From assembly GCA_021613375.1 (NCBI GenBank), contig CM038722.1, positions 29,959,903 to 30,023,902 on the forward strand: 64,000 nucleotides of DNA, read 5' to 3'. Below the pieces are notes generated by a model. It ran no database searches, had not been told where the DNA came from, and worked only from the letters and a program-made list of their open reading frames with translations. How positions within the stretch are numbered: position 1 is the first letter of the stretch; each line of letters opens with the position of its first letter. The DNA is from Megaleporinus macrocephalus (Eukaryota > Chordata > Actinopteri > Characiformes > Anostomidae). Below are positions 1-11,289 of the stretch, in pieces. The translations under genes were made by a program, and so were the position numbers.

Positions 1-1338
1 TAAAGAGAGGAAGGGGTCACCGATAGAGGCGGAGTCTTTTAGAAGTAAAAGAGAGGAAGGGGTCACCGATAGAGGCGGAGTCTTTGAGAAGTAAAGAGAG
101 GAAGGGTCACCGATAGAGGCGGAGTCTTTTAGTAGTAAAGAGAGGAAGGGGTCACCGATAGAGGCGGAGTCTTTTAGTAGTAAAGAGAGGAAGGGGTCAC
201 CGATAGAGGCGGAGTCTTTTAGAAGTAAAGAGAGGAAGGGTTCACCGATAGAGGCGGAGTCTTTTAGAAGTAAAGAGAGGAAGAGGCGGAGTCTTTTAGA
301 AGTAAAGAGAGGAAGGGGTCACCGATAGAGGCGGAGTCTTTTAGAAGTAAAGGGAGGAAGGGGTCACCGATAGAGGCGGAGTCTTTTAGAAGTAAAGAGA
401 GGAAGGGGTCACCGATAGAGGCGGAGTCTTTGAGAAGTAAAGAGAGGAAGAGGCGGAGTCTTTTAGAAGTAAAGAGAGGAAGGCGTCACCGATAGAGGCG
501 GAGTCTTTTAGTAGTAAAGAGAGGAAGGGGTCACCGATAGAGGCGGAGTCTTTGAGAAGTAAAGAGAGGAAGGGGTCACCGATAGAGGCGGAGTCTTTTA
601 GAAGTAAAGAGAGGAAGGGGTCACCGATAGAGGCGGAGTCTTTTAGTAGTAAAGAGAGGAAGGGGTCACCGATAGAGGCGGAGTCTTTTAGAAGTAAAGA
701 GAGGAAGGGGTCACCGATAGAGGCGGAGTCTTTGAGAAGTAAAGAGAGGAAGGGTTCACCGATAGAGGCGGAGTCTTTTAGAAGTAAAGAGAGGAAGGGG
801 TCACCCAGAGAGGCGGAGTCTTTTAGTAGTAAAGAGGGGGAGGAGTCACCCAGAGAGGCGGAGTCTTTCAGTAGTAAAGAGGGGAGGAGTCACCCAGAGA
901 GGCGGAGTCTTTTAGTAGTAAAGAGGGGGAGGACTCAATTAGAGGCGGAGTCTTTTAGTAGTAAAGAGGGGGAGGAGTCACCCAGAGAGGCGGAGTCTTT
1001 TAGTAGTAAAGAGGGGAGGAGTCACACAGAGAGGCGGAGTCTTTCAGTAGTAAAGAGGGGAGGAGTCACCCAGAGAGGCGGAGTCTTTTAGTAGTAAAGA
1101 GGGGGAGGACTCAATTAGAGAGGCGGAGTCTTTTAGTAGTAAAGAGGGGGAGGACTCAATTAGAGAGGCGGAGTCTTTTAGTAGTAAAGAGGGGGAGGAC
1201 TCAATTAGAGAGGCGGAGTCTTTCAGTAGTAAAGAGGGGGAGGACTCAATTAGAGAGGCGGAGTCTTTTAGTAGTAAAGAGGGGGAGGAGTCACCCAGAG
1301 AGGCGGAGTCTTTCAGTAGAAAGGGAGGGGTCACCACT
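1..1338. repeat. 45-bp minisatellite array (runs off left edge)
   Basis: About 29-30 tandem copies of a 45-bp unit containing GGTCACCGATAGAGGCGGAG and a TCTTTTAGAAGTAAAGAGAG half. Three sub-families follow one another: the GATAGAGGCGG type to about 800, a CCCAGAGAGGCGG type from about 800 to 1080, then a mixture with a CTCAATTAGAGAGGCGG type to the end. A few units carry short deletions (for example near 285 and 450). Because 45 is a multiple of three, open frames appear on both strands; they are not genes. The left end of the array is outside the window. Confidence 0.97.
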
Positions 1339-1404
1339 CTGTGAAAGGCAAATACAGCAACAATTCAAGAATAACGTCTCTCAATGTGAGAAAGCAAATG
1401 ATAT

Positions 1405-1730
1405 GATCATCATCTGTGTTATGTAATATCATAAACCATTCAGAAAATCTGGAGAAATCTCTGCATGAAGGGGGCACGAGACAAAATCAGTACTGGATGT
1501 TCGTGATCTTCAGTGAACACTGCAGTAAAAACAGGAAGAAGATTGAGGTGAAATCACTGCATGGCTCAGGAACACTTCCCATCGCCATCATCTGTGAGCC
1601 TCTAAATTTGACAGTCTTTAAGGAAATCATGGATGCCACGTCCTCCAGGCTAAAGAGGAGATAGACCATCCGGCTTGTTATCAGCACACAGTTCAATAGC
1701 TAGCATCTGTGGGGGGGGGTTTGGTCTGGG
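1405..1730 (+). mobile_element. Tc1-like transposon relic A, 5' part
   Basis: The stretch reads like a decayed fish Tc1/mariner transposase region on the plus strand. It includes the phrase CATGGATGCCACGTCCTCC followed by GCTAAAGAGGAGATAGACCATCCGG, split here only for description, which resembles the segment around the second catalytic Asp of fish Tc1 elements. Stops and internal deletions make it non-functional. The matching 3' part lies at about 2190-2525, after a second inserted element. Family assignment is from memory of fish Tc1 consensus sequences, not from a search. Confidence 0.6.
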
Positions 1731-1734
1731 GAAA

Positions 1735-2165
1735 GTTTTCGTGACATTCTCTGGACCTACTCATCCATGTAGAAGACACTCTCAACAGATTTGGGTCTGA
1801 ATCCATCCCTGCAGATCATATACACCATACATGCTGATTGTCTTCTCTGGGGCGGATGGGATCTGCGACAGGTCACACGACTGGAAGTGCTGACCATGAC
1901 CTCCAAGTACAACCTTGGACCTCTAATTCCCCAGACTTGACTCCAACTGAGCACCTGGAGGATCACCTCACTCTATGGATCCTCCCCTACGTGCCCTCCA
2001 GCAGCTGTGGAATGCACTGCGGTCAGCATGGCTCCAGATACCTGTGACCACCTACCAGGACCTTATTGAGTCTCCCAGTCCTTCTAGCTGCTGTCTGTGC
2101 TGCACACAGCGGCGACTCTGGATATTAGCTGGTGGTCATAATAATGTGACTCAACTGTGTTGAGC
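1735..2165 (+). mobile_element. Tc1-like transposon relic B, inserted in relic A
   Basis: Plus-strand translation near 1900-2160 contains SNSPDLTPTEHLEDHL, a clear match to the Tc1 signature SPDLNPIEHLWDHL around the catalytic Glu. After it come a frame-shifted QQLWNALRSAWLQIP, then YQDLIES and a terminal GGHNN similar to the usual Tc1 C-terminus. The reading frame is broken several times. It sits between two halves of another Tc1 relic. Confidence 0.7.
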
Positions 2166-2189
2166 AAGATAAGATAAGGATAAACTACA

Positions 2190-2525
2190 TTCTGAACTCT
2201 GAAGCAAGATGGGAAACTTTTCACATACAAAACTACAGCAGTCGTCTCAGTTGCAGTGCTGTTAAAAAAGAAGTGATGAACACAGTGCTAAACATAAACA
2301 CGTCCCAGTTAAAAAAAAAAAACCTGATGGCATTACATCAAACATAGTCATGTATTTTTCAAAAAGCAATAAACGTCCTCAGTTTCAACATGTGTTATGT
2401 TGTCTTTGGACTGCTTTCAACTAAATATTATATAACTAGCATTAGCATCATTACATTCTGTTTATATCTACATACAACTGTTTTGCAAACGGGGTTGCAT
2501 TTCTGAAAAACCTCAATGAGGGGAA
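2190..2525 (+). mobile_element. Tc1-like transposon relic A, 3' part
   Basis: This continues the element begun at about 1405: a decayed C-terminal coding end (AAAACTACAGCAGTCGTCTC, then TGTTAAAAAAGAAGTGATG) followed by a 3' untranslated and terminal region with AATAAACGTCCTCAGTTTCAACA and GTTGTCTTTGGACTGCTTTC. It finishes near GCAAACGGGGTTGCATT. Non-functional. Confidence 0.55.
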
Positions 2526-2539
2526 AACAGCAAATTCCA

Positions 2540-2760
2540 TTATTAGCCCAAAAGATCAGTTAGACATATCTGGTGCCCAGTTTTGCTTTAGTGTTACTTA
2601 ATAGTGATAATGCTAATGCAGCTTAGAAGTGATAGACATTTTACCACACCAGCTAGCAAACTGTGAGCCTAAGTAACACTTGTTTAAGCTCAAAAAGACT
2701 TGACTTTGTGGTTTCTAGCACTGCATGATGTACTGTGATCAATTTGAAGGGAAACAAGTA
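2540..2760. repeat. Interspersed repeat family Q, copy 1
   Basis: Contains a diagnostic run, TTGCTTTAGTG...GCTAATGCAGCTTAGAAGTGATAG, then a segment ending GACTTGACTTTGTGGTTTCTAGCACTG. Related phrases recur at about 3490-3680, 6620-6715 and most completely at 63560-63870, so this is a dispersed repeat within the same genome. The class is unknown. Confidence 0.4.
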
Positions 2761-3152
2761 CATTAGCCTGGCTAAAACAGCCATACTGAGCTCACTTAAC
2801 AACAACACAGCTTGAGGCAGGCAGTTAGCGCAGTGCTACATCATTGCTTTCAATATTTGTTAGCTGTGTTAGCCTCATAGCTCTTGTGCACACCTCAACA
2901 AGCGAAGGTTCCGCTCACCTCAGAGCTACCTTAAGTTAAACTCAACCTTAGCTCATGAATTCAGCTTCCTGCCCAGGGGGTTATCACTTTGGTTGGTAGA
3001 GGTAAACGTAACCCAGTGGGTACGATATCACGGGTTAGCGTTTTCCAGCGCAGTGTTTGTTTTTCTCCTGATTGGGGGCAAAAACTGTCTGCACAACAGA
3101 CATTAAGTTGTATGTTCGCTTATCAGATGCATATCAGTAAGGGCCCAGATCC

Positions 3153-3155
<3 letters not shown>
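2760..3155. other. Intergenic, nothing recognised
   Basis: Unremarkable AT-rich sequence without an open frame resembling a protein, an RNA gene or a clear repeat. Confidence 0.4.

Positions 3156-3201
<46 letters not shown>
3156..3201. repeat. (TG)n microsatellite
   Basis: Uninterrupted TG dinucleotide run of about 23 units. It creates an artefactual Cys-Val open frame. Confidence 0.98.
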
Positions 3202-3202
<1 letters not shown>

Positions 3203-3489
3203 TTTCATATCGCAGTGAACACGGTTGCATGGACAGCGTGGAGCTGATAGTGTGGATCGGCTCTCTGAGATGTGATACCTGTCCTATCAGTCATCATCAG
3301 GTTATAGGGACAACAGACAAATTAGAACCTCTATCAATTACAGCTATCCCCTACACACAAATGGACACACACTCACGTTTGTATTCCTGTTTTTGTGGGG
3401 TGTTTGCGTTTGATCAAATTCACTAAAACATCAAGTAATAATCCACTTATCATTTTTGCTCTTACTGCCAATGTAGTTGACCATCCAAG

Positions 3490-3680
3490 CCAAAGTTTGG
3501 ATCCTAATATAGCACTGGAGCTATAAGACTGTTATAGGCTAAGCTAAGCATGGATTGTGCAAACTGTAGGCCTACATCATTGTACGTTTGCCTCTGACCT
3601 TACTGAGTGCTCAGATGATCTCAAATTAACTTGCTTTTGTGGTTTCAGACACTGTATGAAACACTTCTCTATACGTCATA
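3490..3680. repeat. Interspersed repeat family Q, copy 2
   Basis: Contains CTGGAGCTATAAGACTGTTA and a segment ending TTAACTTGCTTTTGTGGTTT then CAGACACTGTATG. This matches the order of landmarks in the fuller copy at 63560-63870 (ctggag, gctaa, acttgctt, gtggttt, cagtaaaatt). Confidence 0.4.
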
Positions 3681-3794
3681 CACTAAACATGTGGTAGGTG
3701 ACTGACTAAAGAGAAGTCGTGTTGGGAGGTAGGCCTAGGAAGCTTTGGCCTGTAGCTATATAAAATGCAGGGGGTCCTGGGGGTGTTCTGGACC

Positions 3795-4140
3795 TCCTAA
3801 TTAACCTCTTGGGCCCCAAATGCCTCAACATCAAAGTTCTTGGGGAGGTTATTGAAAATAAACTTATTGTGATGTTATGCTCTCACTTTGCCTCAGGGTG
3901 GCGCTGTAGCAAATTGGTTCACCTAGTTGGACCTTCACAGCCTAGTAAGTATGTAAGTACGCAAGTAGGACATTTCTGGATAACAGTATTCAATATTTAC
4001 ACTATGCGGTTTTTTAATTGTATATCTGAAAACTCAAGAGTTTGGTGGAAAGTGTGAACTCATACTCAATTCTAAAACCAAAGACGGAACAGAAGTTGTG
4101 TAAGATCTCAGCTAATGTGTGGAAGACCTGTCAAACTAAA
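3795..4140. repeat. Interspersed repeat family P, copy 1
   Basis: Landmarks are TGGGGAGGTTATTGAAAATA, TTTGCCTCAGGGTGGCGCTG, AGCAAATTGGTTCACCTAGT and AAGAGTTTGGTGGAAAG. The same landmarks recur in the same order at about 34900-35165 and 37725-38000, so three copies lie in this window in the same orientation. No coding capacity; class unknown. Confidence 0.55.
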
Positions 4141-4589
4141 AGAGCTTTGAACTGTTAAACCAGTAATTGGATTACAGATGGATTACACTGGATTATAGAG
4201 CCAACATGGGACCCCCGACTGAAATACCAGGAGGTATTTCACCCATTGATAGCAACATGTTTCAGTAAATCCAGCACGTTTGTAAATTGGATTTTTTTTT
4301 ATCTATAGCTTTAACATCAGGATCCAAAACCGTTGGGCTTTTTGCCATTTCCAGTTGAAGTTGTGGTAAAATTAGTGCACTGAGAAGGAAAGTTTGTATG
4401 TAATTATTCAGTAAATATAAGACTGGAATTCCGTTCTTGTAACCTATTATGGTGTAAATTTAAGAAAAGGTTCAAAAACATGCCCCTAGAATTTTCCATG
4501 TTTCCCATCTTCTTCCCAGGGACATTGGTCCCCACAATGAGGTAAATACACGGCCACATGTACTCTTACCTCTCTACCCTTGTCCACTC

Positions 4590-4880
4590 CCGCTACCAGG
4601 CCATCACGGTTCTCTCTGGCTCTGTGTTCAGTATCAGTATCTGCAGGGATCATTGATGAAAGTGAGAGGATCTCGGAGTGGGTTCATTCTAAGTTCAGGC
4701 CTTTTCTCAGGTGACTTTATTTCTCTGATAACGCCGCTTTATCATCCGCGGGGAAAAGGGACACTGAGGACACAGCACTGCTATTTTAGGCCTTATTCAG
4801 ATTCTGGTTTCAGTCCAGTCAGACTGGCCCTCATTACGTCTCGCTTATGCTAGGAAACTGGAATGACAGTGCGATTCGCA
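4590..4880. other. Non-repetitive higher-complexity island
   Basis: A GC-richer segment with little low-complexity DNA, containing GATAACGCCGCTTTATCATC (a GATA/TTATC inverted pair). It lies intergenic, downstream of ETAA1. A conserved non-coding element is possible; I see no exon signals. Confidence 0.25.
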
Positions 4881-5049
4881 AACGGAGACAATATTTCACA
4901 TAGAAAGACAACTACTGTTTGAAAGGGGAATACCACAGATTTTTCAAAATTTGTGAATATATGTAATAGCTCAAAACTGTTTTATATGATGTTGTATTTA
5001 ACTTTATACACTGCATATATTATATCTCACCAAGTAAAATGATCTTATA

Positions 5050-5230
5050 CACTACCAGTCAAAGGTTAGTACACACCTTACTGAATATATACATTTACAT
5101 TCATAAACAAATTTTGATCTTAATGTTTTAAAGCATTGGTTTAAATAATTAAGGACAAAAATGTACAAAAATATTTCTAAAACAAACAGTTTACTCTATT
5201 TAAATAAAAACATTACAAAGCATGTTTTTA
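5050..5230 (+). mobile_element. Tc1-like terminal-repeat relic
   Basis: Begins ACACTACCAGTCAAAGGTTA then GTACACACC, the typical fish Tc1-like terminal inverted repeat, followed by AT-rich interior. It is a solitary copy of the motif that is tandemly amplified at 55209-59660, in the same orientation. No transposase is left. Confidence 0.5.
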
Positions 5231-6280
5231 TAAGACCTATAAAACACCCAAAACTGTTTTCACAGCAAGATCTCAGCATGTACACCATCTTCCTCCGTAT
5301 GTAGCAAATAAGCTCATTTCTAAAAGATCCTCTAAACATTCTTTAAACACAACCAGATGTTTTATTCTGCTACAGGAATAATCTTATTCCTGTTATTTTA
5401 TAGTTTTGATATTTTCACAATTACCCACTACTATTGTTAAAATAGTAAAAATATAAAAAACTCTGGGTAAGATTGTAAGATTGGGTACTATTAAATAAGC
5501 TTATAAAACATTGTTAGAGAGTCAAATTAGTTCACTGCGTTGGCAGATAATCTTGCTTACTTTATTTAAGATGTGTTTGATTATCTACCTATTCTTATTA
5601 AAATTATGTACAAGTAAAAAAAGTTTAGAAATACATTCAATTCATTCAATAGAAACACAAGCCTACAACAATCTCAAAATCTATCAAGTAGATATGAGAT
5701 AATATTACTTGCCAAGACATAATTATTCCGCAGTGTTAAGTGGCTGCTTAGTTGTGGTATGTAATATTAATGGTAGGGACTTTCTTTGGGGACAACCTTG
5801 CCTTGCCTGTACCTCCACCTATTAAAAAGAAATACATTTTAGACCAAAACCTTCTTAAAGCCTTCTTAAAAAGTAGTGTTTTCATAATCATTTCAGCTTT
5901 TAGAGGTAGATGTTTGGTTCCATTCACCAGTAATTTTGAGTCAGTTCAGTTTCTCTAAAGCACATTTCACACTAAACCACTCTGAATGACTTTGTTCATA
6001 TCATTCCCATTCAATTATGAAGAAATTTGAAAAAATTGGTGGAGCTTGCCTTTATTGTACTTTACTGTTTGTTACTAATTTTGGAATTAAACAATCTATT
6101 CAACCATTTATAAAAATACATGCCACGTATTTCTTTTGTGTATGGGTTGTACTGCCCTCACGGTCACCTGGGACAAACGTCTGCTCAAAAGCTACCACCA
6201 GCTCTACATGTAGCACATGAAACATTAATGAAACCAAGTCTACACCACACACAACATTCTCCAGAGCAAACATAATACAA
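5230..6280. other. AT-rich intergenic sequence
   Basis: AT-rich DNA with no convincing exon, RNA gene or repeat. The short open frames have no protein-like composition. Confidence 0.4.
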
Positions 6281-6284
6281 GCGC

Positions 6285-6545
6285 CTCTACACTGCCAAAG
6301 CCAGCCCAGCCATGCGGGCAGAGGACACTGCGCCTTGTTCAGTTTATTATTTTTTTCGTCACAGTGTTGTGAGGTGGCTCCGGTTACGCACCTGCGGCCT
6401 GATAACGGTACTCAGCTTTCAGGTGTGCTCAGGTGTGCCACAGTCTGCAACGTCACACAGGTGTCGGCGAGTTACAGACACCGACCGTAATACGAGTTCA
6501 CCTGGGTCCACCTCTGCGTGTCTAGAGCAGCAGACTTGATGTCCA
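6285..6545. other. GC-richer non-repetitive island
   Basis: A compositional island with several CpGs and repeated CAGGTGTG-type motifs (AGGTGTGCTCAGGTGTGCC). It stands out from the AT-rich flanks. It may be regulatory; there is no exon evidence. Confidence 0.25.
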
Positions 6546-6859
6546 TCCAAAAACAACAAAATCTTTTAGTTTTCTCTCTTAATCAAAACCAGTCAAGACA
6601 CATGTTTGCTGTCTTCAGTTCACTACTTCAGTTTTGCTCTGGAGCTACAAGGCTAAGAAATAATGGAAGCATTTCTATGCCTATGACCATCACACAAACT
6701 GCGTGACTTGAAAACAAAAGGGTTAAATTCTTGAATCTTCCAACAGAACAATACAGTCCAGAGAGCTCTTCTACTGGTTTGGACTCCAGGAGATGAACTG
6801 AAGACATTTCGTGTTAAATTAACCAGTATTTGGAATTTACAATGGGTGAACTCATTTGT

Positions 6860-7830
6860 GAAGAAAACATACAAATTAAAATATATGTTAATGTCTTTGT
6901 TAGAGTTTAATCTACAGTGGCCACAATTGTAAATCACTGTTAGCATAATGTTAATATTCTACTAGAATCCTGTATAAGCACTAGACAAAGTTAGCATTCT
7001 TTTGTTTTTGGCTGGAGGCTTAGCTTAACACCACTGCAAATTGATTTACTGGTATATCTTGATGTCCATGTTTAATCTAGATTGTCTACAACAATGTTTA
7101 CATAAATCACTGTTAGCTTAATGCTAACATACTTCTAAAACCCCATATGGACACCAGTAGAAATTAGTTTTAATGTGTTTTTTGTATTTGTGGACTGGAT
7201 TAAAGCCGTACCTCTAACATCAAATAGACTTGCCGTGGTTTGTTAATATCCTTCTGACATCCATGTTAAATTTGAATGGTCAGTAAATGTCCATATAAAT
7301 CACTAGTGTTGCACCGATACCGATACTGTATCGGCATCAGCACCGATACTGACACTTACACACAGTATCGGTATCGACAATAGAGAGCATCGATACCATG
7401 AAGCTTATTAAATACATGGCTGCATGTGTTTCTGCATTGTGGCAATTTTTATTTATTCATAGCTCTGAAACTTTCTTATGTGCAGTTACTAAACCAGTAA
7501 ATGTTGTTCTTTCAAGATTATTATATCTTATTCAGGATACGACTTTAAAAATACAACATATAAGAAGTGGAACACTATAAATATGAGGATTTATAGCCAT
7601 ATATCGAGCATTTAAGTCAGAGTTGGTATCAGCATCGGTAAGGAAAAAGGGGTATCAGTGCATCTCTATAAATCACTATTAGCTTAATGTTAACATTCAA
7701 CTAGAATTCTATAGTGGCTCGATTATGGAGGTGTTTTTGACGTTTAAGGCTTGAACTGAAAGCCTAGCTCTAATAGTCAATGTAAACAGACTTACTGGTG
7801 TTCCTGATAATACATACTGTCTACGTGATA
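6860..7830. repeat. Diverged local tandem duplication, unit about 180 bp
   Basis: The phrase AAATCACTGTTAGC followed by an ATAATGTTAA-type string recurs near 6930, 7108 and 7670. A second landmark, a GACTTAC or GACTTGC string followed by a TTGATGTCCATG-type string, recurs between them. Spacing of the first two is about 180 bp. The third copy is split by a hAT-like insertion at 7303-7667. No coding capacity. Confidence 0.45.
7303..7667. mobile_element. Non-autonomous hAT-like element
   Basis: The ends are inverted: GTGTTGCACCGATACCGATA at the left and GGTATCAGTGCATCTCT at the right. Internal short repeats of GATACTG/CAGTATCGGTATCG are typical of fish hAT-like MITEs. The flanks share TAAATCACTA on both sides, compatible with a target-site duplication. 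No transposase. Confidence 0.6.
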
Positions 7831-8395
7831 CCAAAAAGAAAGCCGTGAAGACCAAGTTCTTTCACAGACAACAGAACACTGCAGCATCAGAAAATACATT
7901 AGCATGTCTAATTGAGATTTCTTAACAACTCGATATGGACTGAGGCAGGTGGCTGGTGATTTAGACATACTGGTTGCTCAAATCATATGTTAGCTTCCAT
8001 TACTTCTACTTAAAAAGAGCAGTCACCAGCAAAACCAGCACATGTGTTTTTAAAGCTGTCGATATGTTAGTCTTGGAGATTGTCAGTGACAAGATGTTGT
8101 TTTGGATGTCTTCTGTGCTGGTCAATCACCATGACCAGGCTGGCACCAGACTAGTAGACTTCATGGTGGTCTAATCTGTTTTTTTAGCAAGTGCTTATTT
8201 GCTACATTAGCTTTGCTGCTTTATTGTAAAAACTAAAGAATCAAAATTCAGATCTCAAACACGTCTTGGCAGGTCAACTAAATTACATCTACAAACAATT
8301 TTACAAGTAACAGCTTACATACAGTGACACCAAGTTGTTTGGACATTTGTGCCATATATTAAAACATCTTAAGGTTTGTTTATTTACATGTACCT
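7830..8395. other. Intergenic, nothing recognised
   Basis: AT-rich sequence with no exon signals or clear repeats. Confidence 0.35.
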
Positions 8396-8600
8396 TTTAA
8401 TAATACGGCTCCGACCCCTCTAGTAAGTGCCCTCCGAGGCAACAGTGATTAAAGAAACTCCCTCAAATCAAGAAGAAACAACCTTGAGAGGAACCACATT
8501 TAAAAAGGGGAACCCATGCTCCTCTGGTCCACATCGGATAGCAAAACCAGTACTAATACAATAAGAATAAAATCAACTACTGTGCATAAATTAATATAAT
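8395..8600. repeat. Fish interspersed repeat relic
   Basis: Contains GAGGCAACAGTGATTAAAGA, ACTCCCTCAAATCAAGAAGA, CCTTGAGAGGAACC and GGGAACCCATGCTCCTCTGG. This resembles a dispersed fish repeat; a second relic of similar style is at 61095-61215. The family name is not certain. Confidence 0.4.
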
Positions 8601-9340
8601 AGGCCGAAGGGAGGAGAAGGAAGAACCAATAAAAGCAGGAGAAGAAAACCTCATTAAGTAAGCAAAAGAATTGTATCAGGAAACCAAAAATTAAACCGAG
8701 TGTTTTTAATTTTACACAGGCCATTGCAAGACTTATAGTAGGCCGTAGTAGACAACTGGACAGCTGGATCCTTATTCTTCGTTTGAGCAGATTCCAAATT
8801 TTAGGTTTGTTCCTAAAATGCATTAATACACTATATATATTTATGATGCTATCTGTAACCACAAGGTTTCAAATGCCACTGTAAAATAAAGCCCCAGACT
8901 TTCAGGTTTCCATTCCTGTGTTGCACTGTAGTCTTAGTGCAGTCTGGTTGGAATTCCTCTTAAAGATCAGTTTAATGTTGTGCTAAATGTATTTTTTTTA
9001 AACCAAACTAATTTGGTCAATATTATGTATGTTAGCAATGGTTAAAAGCTTAAAGTGCCCCAAATCCTTTTTGTGGCCACTGTATTCTCATTTCTAAGTT
9101 CGTAGTTCAAAGTTTGATCATATATTTTGGATAAATTCTATCTGGACTTGATCACAAGCTAATGTTGTGTGTTACTCAAATTAAATGGAAGCACTATAAT
9201 TAAACCAACCCACCACTGCATATTCTGCATTACAGTTATATCAGTAATTGTTAAAGCTGTGGTTGAAAATAAGACCCTAAAATTCCACATAGGACAATCA
9301 GAATTTCATTCTTCAAAAACTTAAATAACACAGAACATAT
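8600..9340. other. Intergenic downstream of ETAA1
   Basis: AT-rich DNA with no recognisable feature beyond simple A/T runs. It lies downstream of the likely ETAA1 polyadenylation site. Confidence 0.35.
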
Positions 9341-9346
9341 TTTATT
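9341..9346 (-). promoter_or_regulatory. Candidate ETAA1 polyadenylation signal
   Basis: The plus strand reads TTTATT, so the minus strand reads AATAAA. It is the first canonical signal I find downstream of the ETAA1 stop codon, about 350 nt away, giving a short 3' UTR at roughly 9320-9694. Confidence 0.45.
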
Positions 9347-9694
9347 ATTATTTTCATAAAATAAAGACCAATTTAAACATTTGAACAGCCATTGTGAGTG
9401 CAAGTTTGGATTAATTTTAAATATATACAGCCAAAAAGGAAACATATAAAAGACATTTCAACAAGTAAAAAGAGAATTTAGATCCTCCATCATTAACAAC
9501 ACAACAAAACCTACATTTACACGGTGGGCTGATATGAAGAGTACAGCTCAACCAAGAACTAATGGATGATGAATTGTGTAGCAAAGAAAGACTACTTCAC
9601 AGTCATATTCTCAAATAATCCTTGATTTCTTTTAACCAGATAGTTTTCCAGGTCCAGAGCAGAACAGCAGATACCGTTACATGGTGATGGGGTG

Positions 9695-9816
9695 TTATAT
9701 AGGAGCTCGAAGGTTCTGACTGGTGGTCATCCGCAGTCGCCGCCTCTCCATGGCCTGCTGCCTCTTCCGCTCAATCTCAGCATCACTGCACCTGCTCACC
9801 ACCGTCACACTGACAT
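9695..9816 (-). CDS. etaa1: ETAA1 exon 6, RPA32-binding C-terminus
   Basis: 122 nt including TAA at 9697-9695; acceptor TCTGTTTTCCCAG. It encodes [20 protein letters not shown] then [11 protein letters not shown]. The EIERKRQQA(L/M)ERR helix is the same kind of RPA32C-binding motif seen in TIPIN, SMARCAL1 and UNG2, and is the expected end of ETAA1. Confidence 0.93.
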
Positions 9817-11131
9817 CTGGGAAAACAGACACAACCAGTCACATGTCTGCATGTGTGGGTTCATCTGTTCTACTGCATTTTTAATTATTTCATGTCATAC
9901 ATACATACATTGAGTTCTAGGGATGCAGTGATATAGATATAGTAACCTTGTTATGCCTTGTTGTTGCTAATAACAATAATTTATTGTCTTGTCTTTCTGT
10001 CATTTGTATTTGCACTATTGTTTATTTATTTGTTTTAATGTGTTTATCTTCTAAAGTACTGCGCTGGAGAAGTAGCCTGACTGTATTTGGTTATACTGTA
10101 CAGCCCTGTATTGGTATAATGACAATAAGTTTAACTGAATTGAACCGAACTAAATTAGCTTTTCCTGTAAAATTACATAAAATTAATACATTGTTTCTAT
10201 ACGATAGTATTTGGCCTGCAGCTCGCTTGATCATATGTGATTTGATAGTAGGACTACATAAAAAACATTTGACCCACTGTTGTCCTAGAAGGCAAAATCA
10301 TATCATTACTAGTAGTAAAGCAAAAAGCTTAACTGGGATTTAAAGGAAACCACTTACTTTACTACAAGTGACTTGATGTGACTAATACAAACTATAAATA
10401 GATTTAAGCAACAAATGTAATGTTGTACTAGTTACTACAAAACCAAAACATCATATTAAATGTTGAGGTCATTGATTGGTCTGGTAAAATGTACAACAAA
10501 CATAACTGAGTGATTCAACTAGTTATTCTTCTTTTTTTAGTGTAAACATATATAAAACTTGTTTTTAATTCATCTATCAGATTTGTTGGTGATTACTCTG
10601 TTAGTAAGTATAAAGTCAAGAAAAACTGAATGGACTCCATAATGTCATTACGTTAGTGTGTTGTATTTGCTTGTATTTTAAACAAATGAGCTGGTTAAAT
10701 GTTCTTGAGGGCCTCTGACATTTCTGTGGTCAGTTATGTGGGCCTCAAGTTGCAAAGAGTTTAATGACTTAATGACCAACCACGCCGGTGATCACGGAAA
10801 CGCACTGACAGATAATACATGTGGTTGTAGTTTGTCCCCCCATCTTTCAGGAGTGAAAATATTGCTAAATATTGCTAAATGTTGCAATATTGCAGAAGAA
10901 ACTGAGGGCGGAAAGTCGAATATCCAGCAAATGTTTAAAGCAAACTTTACTGCAGTAGTTTTTTTGGTGAAAGGAAGTGGCAACTTAAAGCACATTTGAT
11001 ACAACAATCAGGGCTTCTTGGCTTTATGTTTTGTATTTTGCTAAATAAGGTGAACGCTCAAGGTCATCATAAATAACATCACAGCGGTGTTGATCTATGG
11101 TTAAGAAAGAAAAAAAAAAAAATAATAATAA

Positions 11132-11173
<42 letters not shown>

Positions 11174-11255
11174 GTGTGTTTCCATCAAAACATTTAGAAT
11201 CATTTTTGTTATTTTTAATCAGTTACTACAGACTTTCTACAGTTTCGAAGTTATT

Positions 11256-11289
<34 letters not shown>

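Noticed and set aside
552..1337. Open frames on both strands in the 45-bp array
   Set aside because: The unit is a multiple of three and has no stop in these frames. This is a minisatellite artefact without start context or splice signals.
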